A DNA stretch of 51,951 bases from Gammaproteobacteria bacterium (GTDB taxonomy: Bacteria > Pseudomonadota > Gammaproteobacteria > Steroidobacterales > Woeseiaceae). A program made the translations under genes and the position numbers. The stretch lies in contig JAADHU010000001.1 of the NCBI GenBank assembly GCA_013151645.1, positions 1-51,951 of the forward strand, in the 5' to 3' direction. The notes beneath the pieces were generated by a model. The model saw only the letters and a list, made by a program, of their open reading frames with translations, ran no database searches and was not told where the DNA came from. This document shows, one piece after another, positions 49,527 through 51,951 of this stretch. The first letter of the stretch is position 1, and every line of letters starts with the position of its first letter.

Positions 49527-50906
49527 TTAAAGCACGCCGATTGCCTGAAAAAATACGAACATAATGGCAATTGGCGCCACGTAGCGCGCCAAAAAACGCC
49601 AGGATTTGTAAGCCGCACCGCTGCTGCCCAACTCCTCCGAGGTAGAATTCCGGCACATGACCCAACCCGCAAACACGGCGATGCATACGCCGCCCAACGG
49701 CAACATGATATTGCTGGTGAGGTAGTCGACATTTTCAAACAGGGTGCCGCGCCAGAACGTAAACTCGGACAAGGTACTGAACGACAGGACGGTCGCGAAA
49801 CCCAGCAACCATATCAGGCCACCGACCATAATCGATGCCTGCAATCGGCTTCGATAGTGTCTCTCTACCAACCAGGCAACGGCAGGTTCCAGCAATCCCA
49901 GCGCCGAAGTCCAGGCCGCGAACGTCAGCAGCACGAAAAATAACGTCGCAAAAAACGTTCCACCGCTCATCTGTCCAAATGCCAGCGGCAATGTAACGAA
50001 GACCAGCCCCGGGCCATCCGCCGGATCAAGACCGTTGGCGAATACCAGCGGAAATATCACCAGGCCGGCAAGAATGGCGATGCCCGTATCCGCAACAACC
50101 ACCGCGATTGACGCTCCGGTTATCGAGGTTTCCTCAGGGAGATACGCACCGTAGGCCATGATCGCTCCCATGCTGATACTGAGCGTGAAAAACGCCTGGC
50201 CCATCGCCGCCAACACACCGTCCCAGGTCAATGCGCCGAAATTCGGCGTAAACATGAATATCAGTCCGTCACCAAACGAACCGGAACTAATCGCATAGCC
50301 GAGCAATGCCAGCATCAAAATCAGCAAGGCCGGCACCATGAAGCGCACTGCCTGCTCAAGTCCACGCTCAACGCCACGTGCGATGACAACGACGGTCAGC
50401 GCCATGAAAAGCGTGTGTGCGATGCTGGCAGACACCCAGTTCCCGGTGAAATCGCTAAACATCCGACCAATCTCCTCGGCGGAAGCGCCGGCAAATTGCC
50501 CGGTGAGACTCTTTTCTACGTAGGCGAGTGTCCAGCCCGCGATCACGCTGTAATAGGAAAGAATCAATATGCCGGCGGCAACGCCGAGCACACCCACCCA
50601 CTTCCAGGCACGCGAGCTGCCCTCCTCTTCGCCGAGAAGTTCCATGGTTGCGACCGGGTTGCGGCGTCCCCGGCGCCCAATCAATATCTCGGACATCATG
50701 ACCGGCATGCCGATCAGGAATACACAGAACAGGTACACCAGCACAAACGCGCCACCACCGTTCTGGCCGGCAATGTATGGGAATTTCCAGATGTTGCCGA
50801 GGCCCACCGCCGATCCCGTGACCGCAAGGATGAATGCCATTCGCGACGACCAGTTCCCGTGCAAAGACTTACGACGACCGGAGCTGGGTGCTTCCTGACT
50901 GAGCAT
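49527..50906 (-). CDS. Sodium:neurotransmitter symporter family transporter
   Basis: A 459-residue LeuT-fold transporter with about 11-12 helices. The TM1 region GSAVGLGNIWKFPYIAGQNGGGAF is the sodium/substrate site. Later helices include the TM6 stretch FFTLSISMGAIMAYGAYL. It imports an amino acid with Na+. The 53 bp before ratA shows no terminator. Confidence 0.92.
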   Translation of the reverse strand: MLSQEAPSSGRRKSLHGNWSSRMAFILAVTGSAVGLGNIWKFPYIAGQNGGGAFVLVYLFCVFLIGMPVMMSEILIGRRGRRNPVATMELLGEEEGSSRAWKWVGVLGVAAGILILSYYSVIAGWTLAYVEKSLTGQFAGASAEEIGRMFSDFTGNWVSASIAHTLFMALTVVVIARGVERGLEQAVRFMVPALLILMLALLGYAISSGSFGDGLIFMFTPNFGALTWDGVLAAMGQAFFTLSISMGAIMAYGAYLPEETSITGASIAVVVADTGIAILAGLVIFPLVFANGLDPADGPGLVFVTLPLAFGQMSGGTFFATLFFVLLTFAAWTSALGLLEPAVAWLVERHYRSRLQASIMVGGLIWLLGFATVLSFSTLSEFTFWRGTLFENVDYLTSNIMLPLGGVCIAVFAGWVMCRNSTSEELGSSGAAYKSWRFLARYVAPIAIMFVFFQAIGVL

Positions 50907-51001
50907 TTATTCTTCTCTTTGTTACGCTCGAAGCCGAATATTGGATGAATTTGGGGGCCCTTACAACTGCAATACGCCGCAAAAGTCGCTCGCGACTGCC
51001 G

Positions 51002-51007
51002 TATAAT
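51002..51007 (+). promoter_or_regulatory. -10 element of the smpB promoter
   Basis: A perfect TATAAT lies 40 bp before smpB. No good -35 is seen at 17 bp, so the promoter may rely on an activator. Confidence 0.45.
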
Positions 51008-51047
51008 CGCCTCCCCTGCAAAGACCCATTAGCTTACCTCCCCCCAA

Positions 51048-51524
51048 ATGAGCAAACAGAAAAAATCACCCGCGACTAACTCAACGATTGCCCGTAACAA
51101 GCGGGCCCGCCACGACTACTTTATTGAGGATACCTACGAGGCGGGTTTGCAACTCGAGGGCTGGGAAGTGAAAAGCCTGCGCGCGGGACGGGCACAGATT
51201 ACCGAGAGTTACGTGCACGTCCGGGATGGTGAAGGCTGGTTAATCGGTGCCCACATAGCGCCGCTCAACACCGCTTCAACGCATATTTCTCCGAATCCCA
51301 CGAGGACGCGCAAGCTGTTGCTGCATCGTAACGAACTGGATCGACTGATCGGCGCTGTCGAGCGCAAGGGTTACACGCTGATCGCACTGAATCTGCACTG
51401 GTCACGCGGGCGAGCAAAACTGGAAATCGGCCTCGCCAAGGGCAAGAAACAGGCGGACAAACGCGCAACCGTTAAAGATCGGGACTGGCAACGGCAAAAA
51501 GCACGAATCTTAAAGCATTCTTAA
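51048..51524 (+). CDS. smpB: SsrA-binding protein SmpB
   Basis: A 158-residue OB-fold partner of tmRNA. The core is [29 protein letters not shown] and the basic C-terminal tail is KARILK. It carries tmRNA to stalled ribosomes. The tmRNA gene follows after 221 bp; that gap has a 12-bp palindrome (CATAATATTATG, 51537-51548) and AT-rich sequence, but no gene. Confidence 0.98.
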   Translation: MSKQKKSPATNSTIARNKRARHDYFIEDTYEAGLQLEGWEVKSLRAGRAQITESYVHVRDGEGWLIGAHIAPLNTASTHISPNPTRTRKLLLHRNELDRLIGAVERKGYTLIALNLHWSRGRAKLEIGLAKGKKQADKRATVKDRDWQRQKARILKHS

Positions 51525-51745
51525 TCCGTTATTATTCATAATATTATGACTGTTTATTAATGCTTTTTATATCACGTGTGTTTGGCGCTGGCTGAACCCG
51601 AAAAACCCTTTCGCTGCCGCTACCGACAGGCGATTAAGCGGATAAGAACACTCAAAAACATTGCTTAGTCCATTGTTTTTTGCTCGCGTGCCCCTACACT
51701 ATTGCAGTGACGGGTTGATCGTGAAACCCGTGAAATACCGTTCCA

Positions 51746-51951
51746 GGGGGCGACATGGCTTCGACGTGGGTCGCGAAACTCTGGGTGCATGCCGAGGCAC
51801 AGATCACCTCGTAAATCCAGCTGTAACACTTATAGTTGCCAACGACGACAACTACGCACTAGCCGCTTAAAAACCGGTTTAGAGCCTTCTGCCCGGATCG
51901 TGCCTGTGCGTCCGGATCCCAGGAGTCACCCACACAGGACCGCGGCGAGAG
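51746..51951 (+). ncRNA. ssrA: tmRNA (ssrA), 5' part, cut by the window end
   Basis: The RNA begins GGGGGCGACATGGCTTCGACG, typical of the tRNA-like 5' end. The reading frame gives the tag ANDDNYALAA followed by TAA at about 51868-51870, with GCC as resume codon. The 3' half is missing. It adds a degradation tag to proteins from stalled ribosomes, together with SmpB. Confidence 0.95.

Overview
This window looks like a chromosomal segment of a gammaproteobacterium, probably a marine or sediment lineage of the Chromatiales/Woeseiales/Xanthomonadales type. This is inferred from the order smpB, ratA-rnfH, bamE/fur, recN-nadK, hrcA-grpE-dnaK-dnaJ, carAB-greA, yhbY/rlmE, ftsH-folP-glmM-tpiA-secG, tRNA-Leu, nuoA-N, tRNA-fMet, from the presence of hrcA, from separate nuoC and nuoD, and from the tmRNA tag ANDDNYALAA. 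I did not compare it with any database.

Layout, left to right. 1-65: tail of an unknown gene. 181-2150: a minus-strand set with a universal stress protein, a YeiH-type putative sulfate exporter and a 62-residue membrane peptide. 2278-7562: an unusual five-gene minus-strand cassette. In transcription order it is a cyclase-like/TolB-like/TPR membrane protein, an 80-residue protein made of ten identical GGPGESR heptapeptides, a metacaspase-like protease, a short CHAT protease and a membrane-anchored SH3-like protein. 7747-9833: an aspartic protease with a PDZ domain overlapping an OmpA-family protein. 9963-12629: a D-cysteine desulfhydrase-like enzyme, an orphan HigA-like antitoxin and a double SnoaL-like protein. 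12713-12789: initiator tRNA. 12859-27082: the complete 14-gene complex I operon nuoA-N on the minus strand. 27083-28167: no protein gene, but three 218-bp tandem units carrying the 3' tail of the adjacent tRNA-Leu plus a terminator-like hairpin. 28208-51951: conserved housekeeping genes ending in the start of tmRNA.

How the genes work together. The right three quarters is core biology: respiration (nuo), cell-wall sugar and folate synthesis (glmM, folP), protein quality control (ftsH, dnaK, dnaJ, grpE, hrcA), trans-translation (smpB, ssrA), carbamoyl phosphate synthesis (carAB) and iron control (fur). The heat-shock genes carry good RpoH-type promoters, and no CIRCE element was found for HrcA here.

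The most interesting part is 2278-7562. All ten repeats of the small protein are identical in amino acids although their codons differ, and each repeat, like the leader, ends in arginine. Metacaspases cut after arginine or lysine, and the next gene downstream is a metacaspase. Cutting after every arginine would give one leader and ten copies of one heptapeptide. I propose, as inference, a protease plus poly-peptide-precursor system linked to a degenerate-cyclase sensor and a second (CHAT) protease. The second novelty is the tRNA-Leu tail array, which resembles in layout the tyrT repeats of E. coli.
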